Below, piece after piece: positions 55,325 to 64,000 of a stretch of DNA of 64,000 nucleotides. Position 1 is the stretch's first letter, and the number at the start of each line of letters is the position of its first letter. Under the pieces are notes generated by a model, which saw only the letters and a list, made by a program, of their open reading frames with translations, was not told where the DNA came from and ran no database searches. The stretch lies in contig OV050031.1 in assembly GCA_920105625.2 (NCBI GenBank), positions 223,868,194 through 223,932,193 on the forward strand, given 5' to 3'. This stretch comes from Clusia tigrina. Lineage: Eukaryota; Arthropoda; Insecta; Diptera; Clusiidae. The position numbers and the translations under genes were made by a program.

Positions 55325-58300
55325 TTAATTAGTTTTAATAAGACTTTTGTGAACTACTAATCCTGATTCCGTAATAACAGTGCTGTTTTTATTTTCTTTG
55401 ACTATTTCCTTTTTATACCTAGAGCACAATTTATTTCCAATACGCTTATTTTTCTTTACATATATAATGTCGCCTGTATTAAAAGACTTCAGATTGGTTC
55501 TATTTTGATTGTGATAACGTAAGTCCTTGTCCTGTTTTGTTTCGAGTTTTACAATATTTTCTAACCTATGTTTGTCTAATTGTTCCGGGCTTGTGCTGAC
55601 AATACGTCCAAAAAATACTTCGATTGGTTTTCTGTTGGTGGTCGAATGAATTGAATAATTATACTTACAAATTGACATGTCTAGCAAGTCTGAAAATGAA
55701 CGATGTGTATTTTCGGCTTTTGTACAACGCATTATCTCTGATAACGTTGAATGGAACCTTTCTATTTGTCCATTAACCGTGCTAGTGTAGGGCGGGGCTT
55801 TGAAAATGTCTATTCCTAATTGATCTTGCAACATAAATGTAATGGAAGCTGAACTAAGCGCTTTTTCATTATCGATAACTATTTTTTCAGGTATGCCAAA
55901 AGAAATAAGGATTTGTCTTAATGGTTCTTTTATGTCTTCGGTGGCTCTAGACTTTATAATTTTCGCTTGAGCATATTTGGAGAATTTGTCTATGGCAGTC
56001 AGAATGGTACGATTGTTTGTATGATATATGTCGAGATGTACAATATTACCTGGATATTGGGGTATGGGGGTTGACTGTAATATGTGTTTAGCTGGGTGCC
56101 GATCGTATTTATTCTCGCGGCATATTTTACAAAGTTTTACTATTTTTTCAATTTTAGCCTGCATTTGTGGAAAATAATATTTAGTCAAAAGCTGTGATTT
56201 ATTTTCTCGAGAATTCCTGTGAGCTCTATTGTGTTCTGTTATAATTTTTGACTCTTGTTCTACTTCGGAAGTAATATCTTCAATCATTGTTTGAGTGTAT
56301 CTGATTTTGTATGTTGAGAAGTGTAAAGGATATAGTTCTTGTATCTTACCCATGATTTCTTCTGATGTGAACAAACCGTTTACTACGCTTGGATTTAAAT
56401 ATCTCTTAAATATTTGTATAATGTCATCTGTAGAGTAATTTCTTTGTATTACGATATGTCTGTGATATGTGGGAAAAGGAATTTGGAATTGATGTCTATT
56501 TTCTTCACCTATTTTCAAAAACAATTGATTCTTAAAAACATTGATTGGTGCTTCTGTAGCAGGTATCAAATTTTGTGATGAACTGTCTTCGCTATGTATT
56601 GTACCTGTCAACGAGTTGATATCGTCGTTATTGGTGTTTGGTAAGAGATTAATTTGGGGTGGTCTTGAGAGGGCATCTGCAACTATGTTTGATTTCCCGG
56701 GTTTATAGAGAAGCTCATAGTTGTACTCCTCTAAAATTGCTTTCCATCTCTTCATTTTATTGTTATTGTTCTTATTGCTGAGAGCGTACGTAAGGGGTTG
56801 GTGGTCTGTGTAAATTTTTACTTTGGCGGATCCGTAGAGATAGTTTCGCAAGTTATTCAGTGACCAAATAATTGCTAGCATCTCTTTTTCATTGGTAGCG
56901 TAGTGTTCTTCTGCGCTACTTAATGTACGAGATATAAACATGATAGGTCTATCGTCTTGAGCTAGGACTGCTCCAATCGCATAATTGGATGCGTCCGTCG
57001 TGAGTTGAAATTCTTTTGAATAATCGGGGTATGAGAGCAGAACTTCTTCTGAGCTAAGGGAATTTTTTAGTTTTTGAAATGCTTCTAGTGCTTCTTTATT
57101 TAAATTTATTTTTATGTTTTTTGATATATTTTTGGATATTCGTCCTTCCTCCCCTCTTAAAAGGACTGTAAGGGGTTTCGCCAGTTTTGCGTAGTCCCTT
57201 ATAAAACGGCGATAATAACCTGAAAGTCCTAAAAATGAACGTAGGTCTTTCAGAGTTTTTGGTTCAGGGAAATTATTGATTGATTCAATTTTTTTTGGAT
57301 TGGTTTTGAGGCCATTTTCAGACACTATGTATCCTAAAAATTCTACTTCGGTTTTTAGGAATTCACATTTATCGAGTTGTATTTTGAGGTTTGCTGATTC
57401 TAGTGTATCAAATACTAATTTTATGTCATTAAAATGATCTTCCTGATTTTTACTGAATATAATGATGTCGTCAATATAGACAAAACATCTTTTTCCTATG
57501 TGATCTCTTAAGATGTCGTCAAGAGCTCTCTGAAAAATAGAAGGAGCATTCTTGAGACCAAAAGGGAGACGAGTGAATTCATATTTCCCGTTATTAACTG
57601 AGAAAGCTGTCTTCTCCGTATCTGATTCTTTTAGAAGAATCTGATGGAAACCACTTTTCAGATCGAGTACTGAAAATATTTTGTTTTTTCCAAGTTGAGA
57701 TAGAACTTCGCTTATTTCGGGAATAGGGTATCTGTCTGGTATTGTAATTGAATTTAACTTCCTATAGTCTATGACCATACGGTATTTTTTCTCTCCTGAC
57801 GCATCTAATTTTTTTGGGACCACCCATACAGGTGAATTATATGGTGATCTAGATGGTCGTATTATACCGTCACGTAAGTATTCGTTAATTTGCTGTTCTA
57901 CATGGTTTTTGAGGCACATTGGGTACGGATAACATTTGGTATAAACAGGATTGTCTGATGTCGTACGAATTGTACCTTTAACTGTTGTAGTAAAAGTAAG
58001 TTTTTCGTCTGGATCACAAAAAAGTGATTTATAATCGGATGTGAGTTTTATTAGACATTCTTTTTGATATTGAGTTAAGTGTTCCGATCGGATGTGAATT
58101 TGGTTAACGCTTTGCGAAATTTGTTGTTTCAATTTTATACAAAATTTGTTTTTTATTGTCATGTAATTTTCGTTGGTGTGTATTATGGCATTTAGTTCTT
58201 TAAGTGAATCATTACCTATGATGGCATGAAAAGATTTTAAGGTGGGAAGCAAGAAAAATTTTATTTTTGTGTCGTCTATGCCGAAAATATTAGCAAAAGT

Positions 58301-58483
58301 ATGATGGGTTATTTTGATTTGTCCTCCGACTGAACTAGCATAGAATATTTTTTCATTTATAATAGGTGTTTTTACTAGATGCGGCTGTACATAGTTTTTA
58401 TTTGATCCGGTATCAATTAAAACTTTAATGATCTCTCCACTACTTAGCTTACATTCGATATAAGGTAATGAAGAGCTGTTCAT
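55325..58483 (-). CDS. pol: Errantivirus Pol polyprotein (PR-RT-RNase H-IN)
   Basis: 1,052 codons with all domains in the gypsy order. Aspartic protease with VLIDTGSNKNY (DTG at 24-26). Reverse transcriptase with VIDYRKLNS (~237), LDLKSGFHQI (273) and YIDDIIIFS (YIDD at 336-339). RNase H with TTDASNYAIGA (Asp 497), NEKEMLA (~534), YTDHQPL (Asp 560) and ADALSR (Asp 603). Integrase with an H-x3-H (751/755) and C-x2-C (785/788) zinc domain and the catalytic triad D818, D871, E908. Length equals that of gypsy-type Pol. The ATG overlaps the gag stop (ATGA) in the -1 frame. Translation is likely by -1 frameshifting at the TTTTTTA just upstream, or by reinitiation. All catalytic residues are present. 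Confidence 0.97.
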   Translation of the reverse strand: MNSSSLPYIECKLSSGEIIKVLIDTGSNKNYVQPHLVKTPIINEKIFYASSVGGQIKITHHTFANIFGIDDTKIKFFLLPTLKSFHAIIGNDSLKELNAIIHTNENYMTIKNKFCIKLKQQISQSVNQIHIRSEHLTQYQKECLIKLTSDYKSLFCDPDEKLTFTTTVKGTIRTTSDNPVYTKCYPYPMCLKNHVEQQINEYLRDGIIRPSRSPYNSPVWVVPKKLDASGEKKYRMVIDYRKLNSITIPDRYPIPEISEVLSQLGKNKIFSVLDLKSGFHQILLKESDTEKTAFSVNNGKYEFTRLPFGLKNAPSIFQRALDDILRDHIGKRCFVYIDDIIIFSKNQEDHFNDIKLVFDTLESANLKIQLDKCEFLKTEVEFLGYIVSENGLKTNPKKIESINNFPEPKTLKDLRSFLGLSGYYRRFIRDYAKLAKPLTVLLRGEEGRISKNISKNIKINLNKEALEAFQKLKNSLSSEEVLLSYPDYSKEFQLTTDASNYAIGAVLAQDDRPIMFISRTLSSAEEHYATNEKEMLAIIWSLNNLRNYLYGSAKVKIYTDHQPLTYALSNKNNNNKMKRWKAILEEYNYELLYKPGKSNIVADALSRPPQINLLPNTNNDDINSLTGTIHSEDSSSQNLIPATEAPINVFKNQLFLKIGEENRHQFQIPFPTYHRHIVIQRNYSTDDIIQIFKRYLNPSVVNGLFTSEEIMGKIQELYPLHFSTYKIRYTQTMIEDITSEVEQESKIITEHNRAHRNSRENKSQLLTKYYFPQMQAKIEKIVKLCKICRENKYDRHPAKHILQSTPIPQYPGNIVHLDIYHTNNRTILTAIDKFSKYAQAKIIKSRATEDIKEPLRQILISFGIPEKIVIDNEKALSSASITFMLQDQLGIDIFKAPPYTSTVNGQIERFHSTLSEIMRCTKAENTHRSFSDLLDMSICKYNYSIHSTTNRKPIEVFFGRIVSTSPEQLDKHRLENIVKLETKQDKDLRYHNQNRTNLKSFNTGDIIYVKKNKRIGNKLCSRYKKEIVKENKNSTVITESGLVVHKSLIKTN

Positions 58484-59865
58484 TCTAAAAAATGAATATC
58501 AAGGCAATCTATTTTATCTAAAGAGTCTGAATTAAAACTTTGTTGTTCATTAGTTTCATAGTTTTTTATACAATCGGTATAAACTGATAAGGGTTGGTCA
58601 AAGTCATGGTCGTTATTATTTATTGCGTCTTCATATTGCTGAACTTCAATGTTAAAGTTTCTTTGTCGTTTATCTATATTTTGTGGTGGTGGACTTGGTC
58701 TTTTGCCATAGTGTGCATCGTTATGGGTAGGGCGATTCATGTAATTTATTCTCTTTGTTTGCATGCTTTGGTCTACATCCATAGCTTCAGGTCTAGGTAA
58801 TGGCTTAGGGCCAAATGGTCGAGGTGGTGGACGTTGTTGGTATTGATACAAATTTTGAGAACGGTTTTGCTGTGGATTAAATATCGGAAATTGTCGTGTT
58901 GGATAAGTAGGGTGATTTCTTTGTGGGTATTGTTCCCAATTAACTAGATGAGGATAAAATGGTTGTTGATTTTGTGGTTGTAGTCTATCTTTCCGTGGAG
59001 GAATTGGTGGTTGAATATTAGGAAATTCTCGTTGTTTCCTTTGAAAATTCTGACCAAGCGCATAGTTTGATCTGAAATTTTGGTTTTCCAGTTTCATACA
59101 TAATTGTAATGCCTGGGGTAGGTCAATGGGCTCTCTCATACCAAGCAATCTTGGCAGATCGCCTCTCAGTCCGCGTACGAACGTATCCAGTGCTTTGTCC
59201 CTGTATGTTTTTGTTAATAGGCCAACGGCTTCCTGTCCTATATCCATACATCCTATTTTATTCAATATTAATGAAAGGTGTGAATAAACTTTTTGGTAAT
59301 ACTCTTGCGTGCTAAGGTTTCCTTGTATTAGAGTTGACATTTGGTATTCTAGAGTGCCAATGTCTCGCTTATCTGCATAATGCGTTGTAAGACAGCGAGA
59401 TATAGCGTTCCAATTTAATGGCGTATTGTATGATTCTAAAACGTTGTCTGCATTCCCTATTACTTTGCTACGTATAACGTTCAAAATTCCAAAATATTTC
59501 GGTGTATTTTTTATGGTTTCATAGACACTTAAAACTCTGTCAACACTTTTTCTCCATGAACTAAAATCTGCTTCATTTCCAGAAAATTCTCGTAAATTTT
59601 TTACTATGTCTGGTATTCTTTCTAGTTCGTTCAAATTTTCCCTAGTACTAATACCAAACGGTTGGTCAACTTCTATTTGGTTAGTGCTACACTGAATAGT
59701 TAGGTCCCTTACTAACTGTGGTAATGTACCTTCTAGAATTCTTAATACCGAAGATTGTATTATTTCGTTTAATTCTTCCTGTCCAAGTGGTCTAACTGGT
59801 TGGTCGGGATTAGGATTAGGAGCATTTAATAGAGGTGGTCTAATGAGGTTGTTAGGATTTGCCAT
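58480..59865 (-). CDS. gag: Errantivirus Gag
   Basis: 461 codons starting at the first ATG after the leader, with aacatgg context. Residues ~85-260 have the capsid-like pattern of gypsy-group Gag (LREFSGNEADFSSWRKSVDR; then helical Leu-rich sequence). Residues ~280-400 are rich in Pro, Arg, Gln and Asn and would bind RNA; no CCHC zinc knuckle is present, which is normal for errantiviruses. The last residues are acidic. The frame ends in tga at 58,480-58,482, overlapping the pol ATG. It forms the virus-like particle in which Pol works. Confidence 0.94.
   Translation of the reverse strand: MANPNNLIRPPLLNAPNPNPDQPVRPLGQEELNEIIQSSVLRILEGTLPQLVRDLTIQCSTNQIEVDQPFGISTRENLNELERIPDIVKNLREFSGNEADFSSWRKSVDRVLSVYETIKNTPKYFGILNVIRSKVIGNADNVLESYNTPLNWNAISRCLTTHYADKRDIGTLEYQMSTLIQGNLSTQEYYQKVYSHLSLILNKIGCMDIGQEAVGLLTKTYRDKALDTFVRGLRGDLPRLLGMREPIDLPQALQLCMKLENQNFRSNYALGQNFQRKQREFPNIQPPIPPRKDRLQPQNQQPFYPHLVNWEQYPQRNHPTYPTRQFPIFNPQQNRSQNLYQYQQRPPPRPFGPKPLPRPEAMDVDQSMQTKRINYMNRPTHNDAHYGKRPSPPPQNIDKRQRNFNIEVQQYEDAINNNDHDFDQPLSVYTDCIKNYETNEQQSFNSDSLDKIDCLDIHFLE
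58486..58492 (-). promoter_or_regulatory. Candidate -1 ribosomal frameshift heptamer TTTTTTA
   Basis: On the minus strand, T TTT TTA lies in the gag phase (X XXY YYZ pattern), two codons before the gag stop. A -1 slip enters the pol frame without meeting a stop. The same heptamer is used by other retroviruses. The downstream stimulatory structure was not evaluated. Confidence 0.65.
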
Positions 59866-60104
59866 GTTACTTTGTTTTTGCTGAGAATGGATTATAAATT
59901 TTAATTAATTTATTTTAGAATATTCCACGAAAATCAGTAAGTATTGTACGCCTTTATTAAATAAATTTTTTCTTTCTTAATTTATCTTTTTTCTCCGATT
60001 TCGTTTACTAGGATTTATTTTTAGAGAGTAGATTTAAATAGTTAGTCGAGCTACAGTTTTCAGAAAAAATTTTATTTATTGTTATCTCTATATTTTGTGA
60101 TACT

Positions 60105-60245
60105 CTAGAGGGTCCGGCTTTTTGGGCTACGGAATCGCAGAGTGGTTTTGCAATGTATTATTATTTTGTTGTTATAGTTTAGTTTTATAGGCTTTTATTC
60201 CGTTATAAACTGGAGGGTCCGGCTTTATGGGCTACGGAATCGCAG
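60105..60245 (-). repeat. Paired 36 bp direct repeats in the errantivirus leader
   Basis: Copies at 60,105-60,140 and 60,210-60,245 share gggtccggctt and gggctacggaatcgcag, with two mismatches in 36 and a 105-base offset. They sit in the untranslated leader, where the gypsy element carries its su(Hw)-binding insulator. These repeats do not resemble the su(Hw) site, so they may bind another host factor or serve RNA packaging. Confidence 0.88.
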
Positions 60246-60706
60246 TTTCAAAAATATTTAGTTATTTCTTTACGTTATTTTATTTAAAAATTTTTTTCTT
60301 TCTTTTTTTTTTTTTTCACTTTTAAATTTTGTTTGTTGAAAATTTTCTTAAAATTGTTTTACTTCTTATCTAGTCTTAAAGGTTAATTCTTTTTCTAAAA
60401 ACACTTTCTTTGTTTACTTTTAACTTATTATTTTCTCAAAATTCTATTTTATTTCTTAATTTATCTTAAACTAGCTTACAATATTCCGCACAGGTTCTCC
60501 ATGATTTTTCCTTTTTGTCCGCTATCCGGTGACTCGGGATCTCTGATAGAACACAAATCGTGTGGTTGCGTTTTTATTCCAACGAATTCTAACGCTTAAT
60601 TAGTTGTGGTTTCTATTCGGGCTACACAATTAATTTATCGAACTTCTTGAGGACACTTTATAAATTAACCGTGATGAGTACTGCTTAAGGACTTCTTTCC
60701 CGAATA

Positions 60707-60723
60707 CCACGACGTTGGGCGCC
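60707..60723 (-). other. Primer binding site, tRNA-Lys type
   Basis: Minus strand ggcgcccaacgtcgtgg directly follows the 5' LTR. Together with the last LTR base it gives tggcgcccaacgt, matching the 3' end complement of tRNA-Lys as used by gypsy, then diverging after 13 bases. Confidence 0.85.
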
Positions 60724-61045
60724 AATTAACTTATTTCATTATTTTTTGATTTTTTAAAAAATAAACATCAGAGAGAAACTCTGATGTTAAACTTTATTTA
60801 TTGAATTCCAAACAAGAACTAACTTACAATTTTTTGATAACTTAACTTAAATTCAAATAGCGGCAGCGTTGAAGCAGTGCAGCGGTTAGCGACAGCGTTG
60901 GAGCAGTGCAGCGGTTGGCTCGTGCAGGAAGTATTGCAGACACAGCGTCAGCAATTTAGCTTTTGTTGATTAGCTTGAATTGAAGTTGGACTTAATAAAG
61001 ACCAAGAAAAAAATATAATTATTGTTAACTTAATTATCGTTAACT
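60724..61045 (-). repeat. 5' LTR (322 bp)
   Basis: Nearly identical to 53,500-53,822. The same stem (aacatcagag/ctctgatgtt) lies at 60,764-60,788. It would hold the promoter. No clear TATA box is seen on the minus strand, as is common in gypsy-group LTRs that rely on initiator elements. Confidence 0.96.
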
Positions 61046-61049
61046 TGTA
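61046..61049 (+). repeat. Target-site duplication TGTA, right
   Basis: Matches the tgta at 53,496-53,499. Removing the element and one copy restores a continuous flank, cacttgtgta joined to caagcac. Confidence 0.93.
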
Positions 61050-62160
61050 CAAGCACAAAATTATCATTTGCTGCCAAACATGAATTGAAGTGACACAGCA
61101 ATTTGCCTGCGCTGTCGCAGTGTCACAGAAGTAGATCCAGAAATAATGAAAATTCCTCTGTCAGCACCAAACTGTTGCGTCATTGTGCCACCACTGGTGG
61201 CTGCATCAGCGTGCCCAACGACGTGGCTGTGCGTACGATAAGCGAGCGCGCCATTCAATAAAATGCTTCCGCCTCGGTTTGCAACGTTTGCGAACCGAAC
61301 TTGAAAATTCGGTTCCAGGTCGAGTGAATTGGCATTGAAAAGTGACATATTCAGAGGAATTAGCCACTAATGTGCCATAAATGACTGGCAACTTACTCGA
61401 ACTTTTCTGTGAATGTCAGTAGGCACAAACGTTGCCGCGAGCAGCTGTACAAAGGTCGGAGTCAAAGGTCTCCTGAGCGAAATGATATCACGTATTAATA
61501 AATTAGCGTGTGTACTGTGAGTGGGGCTGTGCAGTTAACCGAGCTTCCTAGTAGGAAAGTAATTTCACGAAGACTTGCTCCTTGAATTATTGGATAAAAG
61601 ACTGTGCCATCTTCTTTGCAAAGAGTTGAACTCTTTGCATTTACAGTGGAATAATTTGTTTAAATATAAAAAATTATGTTTGTTAGTTAAAAATAGAATT
61701 GAATGGAATATGGAATTGTTGCTTCAATATTAAAGTGAATTTTCTAAATTTTAAATTGATCATACATCAAGAGAGACGGATGGGTAGAGACGGTGGAAAT
61801 ATTCCTGTCCACAGACCTTTTTTCCTTAAGTATTTTGGTTGCTTCATGTTCTGAAACAAGGATCAAAATCAGAGAAAGTGTTCCGGAAGTACGACTCAGA
61901 CTGTCTGTAACCACCTTCATGAATAAAACCCACCAGTACCCACCTTCTGTGTAAAGCCTTACTGGAATCATTGGTAGTGCCTGCGTGAAAGTTTTTCTTA
62001 GAGTTTTATTTTTTCATTTTGAAATAGTCCTGCTTAAAATATACAAACACTCTCCTAAATTTATGCTGCAATGCAAAAATAGCACTGAAGATATCGTAAG
62101 AAGTGTACATGAGATTCACTGCATATGTACCGGTATACTGAAAAGTCCCCGGATTGCTGT
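61050..62160. other. Non-coding stretch, weak open frame
   Basis: The flank of the errantivirus. A 94-codon minus frame with ATG (61,064-61,348) is bounded by stops and has balanced amino-acid use, but has no recognised domain and no splice context. I do not call it a gene. The rest is AT-rich unique sequence. Confidence 0.4.
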
Positions 62161-62520
62161 ACCCACAGCCCCTCGAATATACCCACAGCTCATCGAATGT
62201 ACCCACAGCTCCTTGAATGTACCCACAACTCATCGAACGTACCCGCAGCTCATCGAATGTACCCGCTGCTCATCGAATGTACCCACACCTCGTCGAATGT
62301 ACCCACAGCTCATCGAATGTACCCACAGCTCCTCGAATGTGCCCACAGCTCCTCGAATGTACCCACAGCTCATCGAATGTACCCGCAGCTCCTCGAATGT
62401 ACCCACAGCTCATCGAATATACCCACAGCTCCTCGAATGTGCCCACAGCTCTTCGAATGTACCCACAGCTCTTCGAATGTACCCACAGCTCCTCGAATGT
62501 ACCCACAGCTCCTCGAAGGT
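62161..62520. repeat. 20 bp minisatellite, 18 copies, no indels
   Basis: The unit acccacagctcctcgaatgt (alternating with ...ctcatcgaatgt and similar) recurs with an exact 20-base period for 360 bases. Because 20 is not divisible by three and the unit lacks stops in several frames, three + frames and two minus frames stay open through it, reading a 20-residue repeat such as HSSSNVPTAPRMYPQLLECT. This is a repeat artefact unless a transcript proves otherwise. Confidence 0.96.
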
Positions 62521-62659
62521 GAGCTGAACATTTCTATAGGACAAACACCTTATGTTCTGGCTTACTGGTACATTACTTGCTAAGCCCATAAACAACTTAG
62601 TTTCTACTAAGTAATTAAAGTAAAAACTACAGTACAGATAATTTGTTCCAAAGTATTCA

Positions 62660-63200
62660 ATTCAGGTCGGGGGCCTCTCTTGGCGAATCCTTTGGGGTGC
62701 GACACGTACCTGCAATGTCTGAGGCTAGCAAATAGAAGGTGGAGGCTGCTAACATCCTGCAAAATTTCACGCGCATCTTAGCCCGCATATAATGCGGGTA
62801 GAACACGCGAGTTAATTAATAGGGATCGCACAGAAATGGCAAGGCTCACGGCAGTGTACACTGGGCACTGGTGCGTGGGCATTCAAGCAGAGAGACTGCG
62901 TATCGCTTTCAATAACCACTGCAGAAGGTGTGGGGTCTGAATCCAGAAAGAAACACTCTTCCATTACCTTTGCTAATGTGGGTTTCTGGGGGCGTTCTTT
63001 CTTGATAACCTATCGGACTGTTCGGAGGTCAGTCCGAAGAAACTACTATGTTACCTAAACTCTGGGGTGGGTTTCGTATCTACCATAATCCCATTACTCG
63101 GTGAGGAAGTGGTATCCAAACGGCGCTACAGCGCTAATTGTGAGACGTATCGAGCAGATGCGTATCAACCAATTGAACCCAGCAACCATTCAAATTGACA
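62660..63200 (+). mobile_element. LINE 3' fragment (plus), zinc region
   Basis: The plus strand reads MARLTAVYTGHWCVGIQAER, FNNHCRRCGV and KETLFHYLC, the C-terminal zinc region of I/R1-type LINEs, with stops in between. A 3' UTR-like stretch continues to ~63,200. No tail repeat or TSD was recognised, so ends are approximate. Confidence 0.78.
62840..63010 (+). pseudogene. LINE ORF2 zinc region, stops present
   Basis: Pattern TGHW...H-like...RL...N..CRRC...KET.FHYLC corresponds to the C-x2-C...H-x4-C module. At least two in-frame stops (before IQKE and after YLC) show decay. No RNase H sequence could be read upstream. Inactive. Confidence 0.72.
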
Positions 63201-63728
63201 CTGCTCAATAAATTTCCGACTGGGTTGTGCTCCGGTCTTAATTGTGTTACCTTTGACATTTCCATAATTTTTCTGATTGATATTTTATGAGAGACGTGCG
63301 CGCTCACATACTCGAGGCTTCACCTCTGCACCGCCTGACAAGCTGACAATGCCAATGAAATTATTTTGATGTGCCGAGTGGTTGGCGGCTCGGTACTTAC
63401 TGAACATTGTGTTTTTTGTATTGCTTTCTTTCATATTTTCGTACATTTTTTCACACATTTTATTATCGCTTTTATAGGGTATTGAATTAAGAGCCACTCG
63501 CCACCTGCCGCTGGCCATAGACCGACCAGTGGCCACTTGTTGGCGGCTGCAAAATGCCTTTAGTTAATTAACGAAAAAGCAAATTAAAATGGGCGCCACT
63601 TGACGCCACAAATTTATATTAATAGACTTTAATGGATACTTTGGAGGTGGCGGGCTACCACCGCGCTAAGTGGCCATAATTAAAATATTTTTTTGCCACC
63701 GTTTTATTTATCGGAAATGTGCATGCAT

Positions 63729-63765
<37 letters not shown>

Positions 63766-64000
63766 TGTTTGTGTGTGTTTGTGGGTGTTGAGTGTGTTTG
63801 AGTGTGTTTGAGTGTGTTTTGGAATGGGTTTGTATGTTTGTTATGTTATTTAGTTGCAGGAATAGATACAATACAACATATATAAGAACTTTCCCTATCC
63901 CACTGAATGTGTTTTCTGGTGATGTTTTCTCTCTTGCAGCATATGAAAAAATATGTCATAGAGACCTTGTTACATGAATTTTGGTATTCGCTTCTGTGAA
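63201..64000. other. Non-coding stretch to window end, GT repeats
   Basis: Includes a (gt)n run of about 15 units at 63,735-63,764 and three copies of the decamer gtttgagtgt at ~63,788-63,818. The remaining sequence is unique. Short frames have no domain. Confidence 0.6.

Larger units (their letters stand above)
53500..61045 (-). mobile_element. Gypsy-type errantivirus, full length, three open frames
   Basis: A 7,546 bp LTR retrotransposon on the minus strand. In its own direction: 5' LTR (60,724-61,045), tRNA-Lys-type primer site, ~840 base leader, gag, pol, env, polypurine tract, 3' LTR (53,500-53,822). LTRs start agttaac and end gttaatt in element orientation. They differ by one substitution and one T indel, so integration was recent. 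No stop or frameshift was seen in gag, pol or env. The family is an insect endogenous retrovirus of the Metaviridae errantivirus type. I cannot name the family without a database. Expression is probably from the LTR and limited by piRNA control in the host; neither can be seen here. Confidence 0.97.

Noticed and set aside
60105..60245. su(Hw) insulator as in gypsy
   Set aside because: The repeats do not contain the TGCATA-type core of that site, so only a positional analogy remains.
61064..61348. 94-codon minus-strand frame with ATG beside the errantivirus
   Set aside because: Balanced composition is suggestive, but there is no family resemblance, promoter or intron signal; kept only as a note.
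62161..62520. CRISPR-like array
   Set aside because: The unit repeats directly with no spacers, and the genome is eukaryotic.
62125..62595. Overlapping repeat proteins of 78-180 codons on both strands
   Set aside because: Several frames are open at once through a 20 bp minisatellite, so openness is a property of the unit and not evidence of coding.

Overview
The window is AT-rich, repeat-laden DNA from an insect nucleus, most probably a higher fly. The case rests on a Gypsy-type errantivirus with env, a mariner relic, R1/I-group and CR1-like LINEs, CA/GT and CAA/GTT microsatellites, and Drosophila-like A-rich leader sequence. The transposon mix would fit a tephritid fruit fly, but no single-copy host gene here proves the species. 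I recognise no complete host protein gene. The unique stretches look intergenic or intronic, with one weak candidate gene 5' end (promoter plus start codon) at about 21.86-22.5 kb on the + strand.

Layout. 0-1.2 kb: purine-rich GAGAGATA-type satellite interrupted by a ~105 bp unique island. 3.2-4.0 kb: LINE 3' fragment (minus) bounded by a perfect 13 bp target-site duplication (TSD) and holding a fold-back inverted repeat. 6.1-6.65 kb: a plus-strand LINE 3' end, also with a perfect 13 bp TSD. 7.9-9.2 kb: two SINE pieces and an R1-like LINE fragment. 9.66-9.72 and 41.42-41.49 kb: related LTR-like ends, the second next to a 77 bp tandem array. 12.3, 20.0, 28.6 and 36.6 kb: further copies of one tRNA-derived SINE family. 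16.2-16.7 kb: an old LINE flanked by 70 bp direct repeats. 24.4-24.8, 33.0-33.5, 37.4 and 62.2-62.5 kb: minisatellites. 30.5, 35.4-36.4, 39.8, 48.8-49.8 and 62.7-63.2 kb: more LINE 3' relics. 43.2-46.2 kb: a CR1-like LINE interrupted by one frameshift. 47.2-48.4 kb: a dead mariner.

The most complete object is the minus-strand errantivirus at 53,500-61,045. It has two nearly identical LTRs (322-323 bp), a TGTA TSD, a tRNA-Lys-type primer site, gag, pol (protease, RT, RNase H, integrase) and env, then a polypurine tract. All three reading frames are open. Gag would form the particle, Pol would copy and insert the DNA, and Env resembles the membrane protein that lets some errantiviruses pass between cells. 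Gag and pol overlap at ATGA in the -1 frame, with a TTTTTTA heptamer in the correct phase a few bases upstream.

My candidates for under-described biology are the SINE family with TAA-type tails (six copies, three with clear TSDs), the fold-back LINE inside a single TSD-bounded insertion, paired 36 bp repeats in the errantivirus leader, several higher-order minisatellites, and an excess of the word TACGAGTA. All calls come from reading the sequence by eye; no database search was run.
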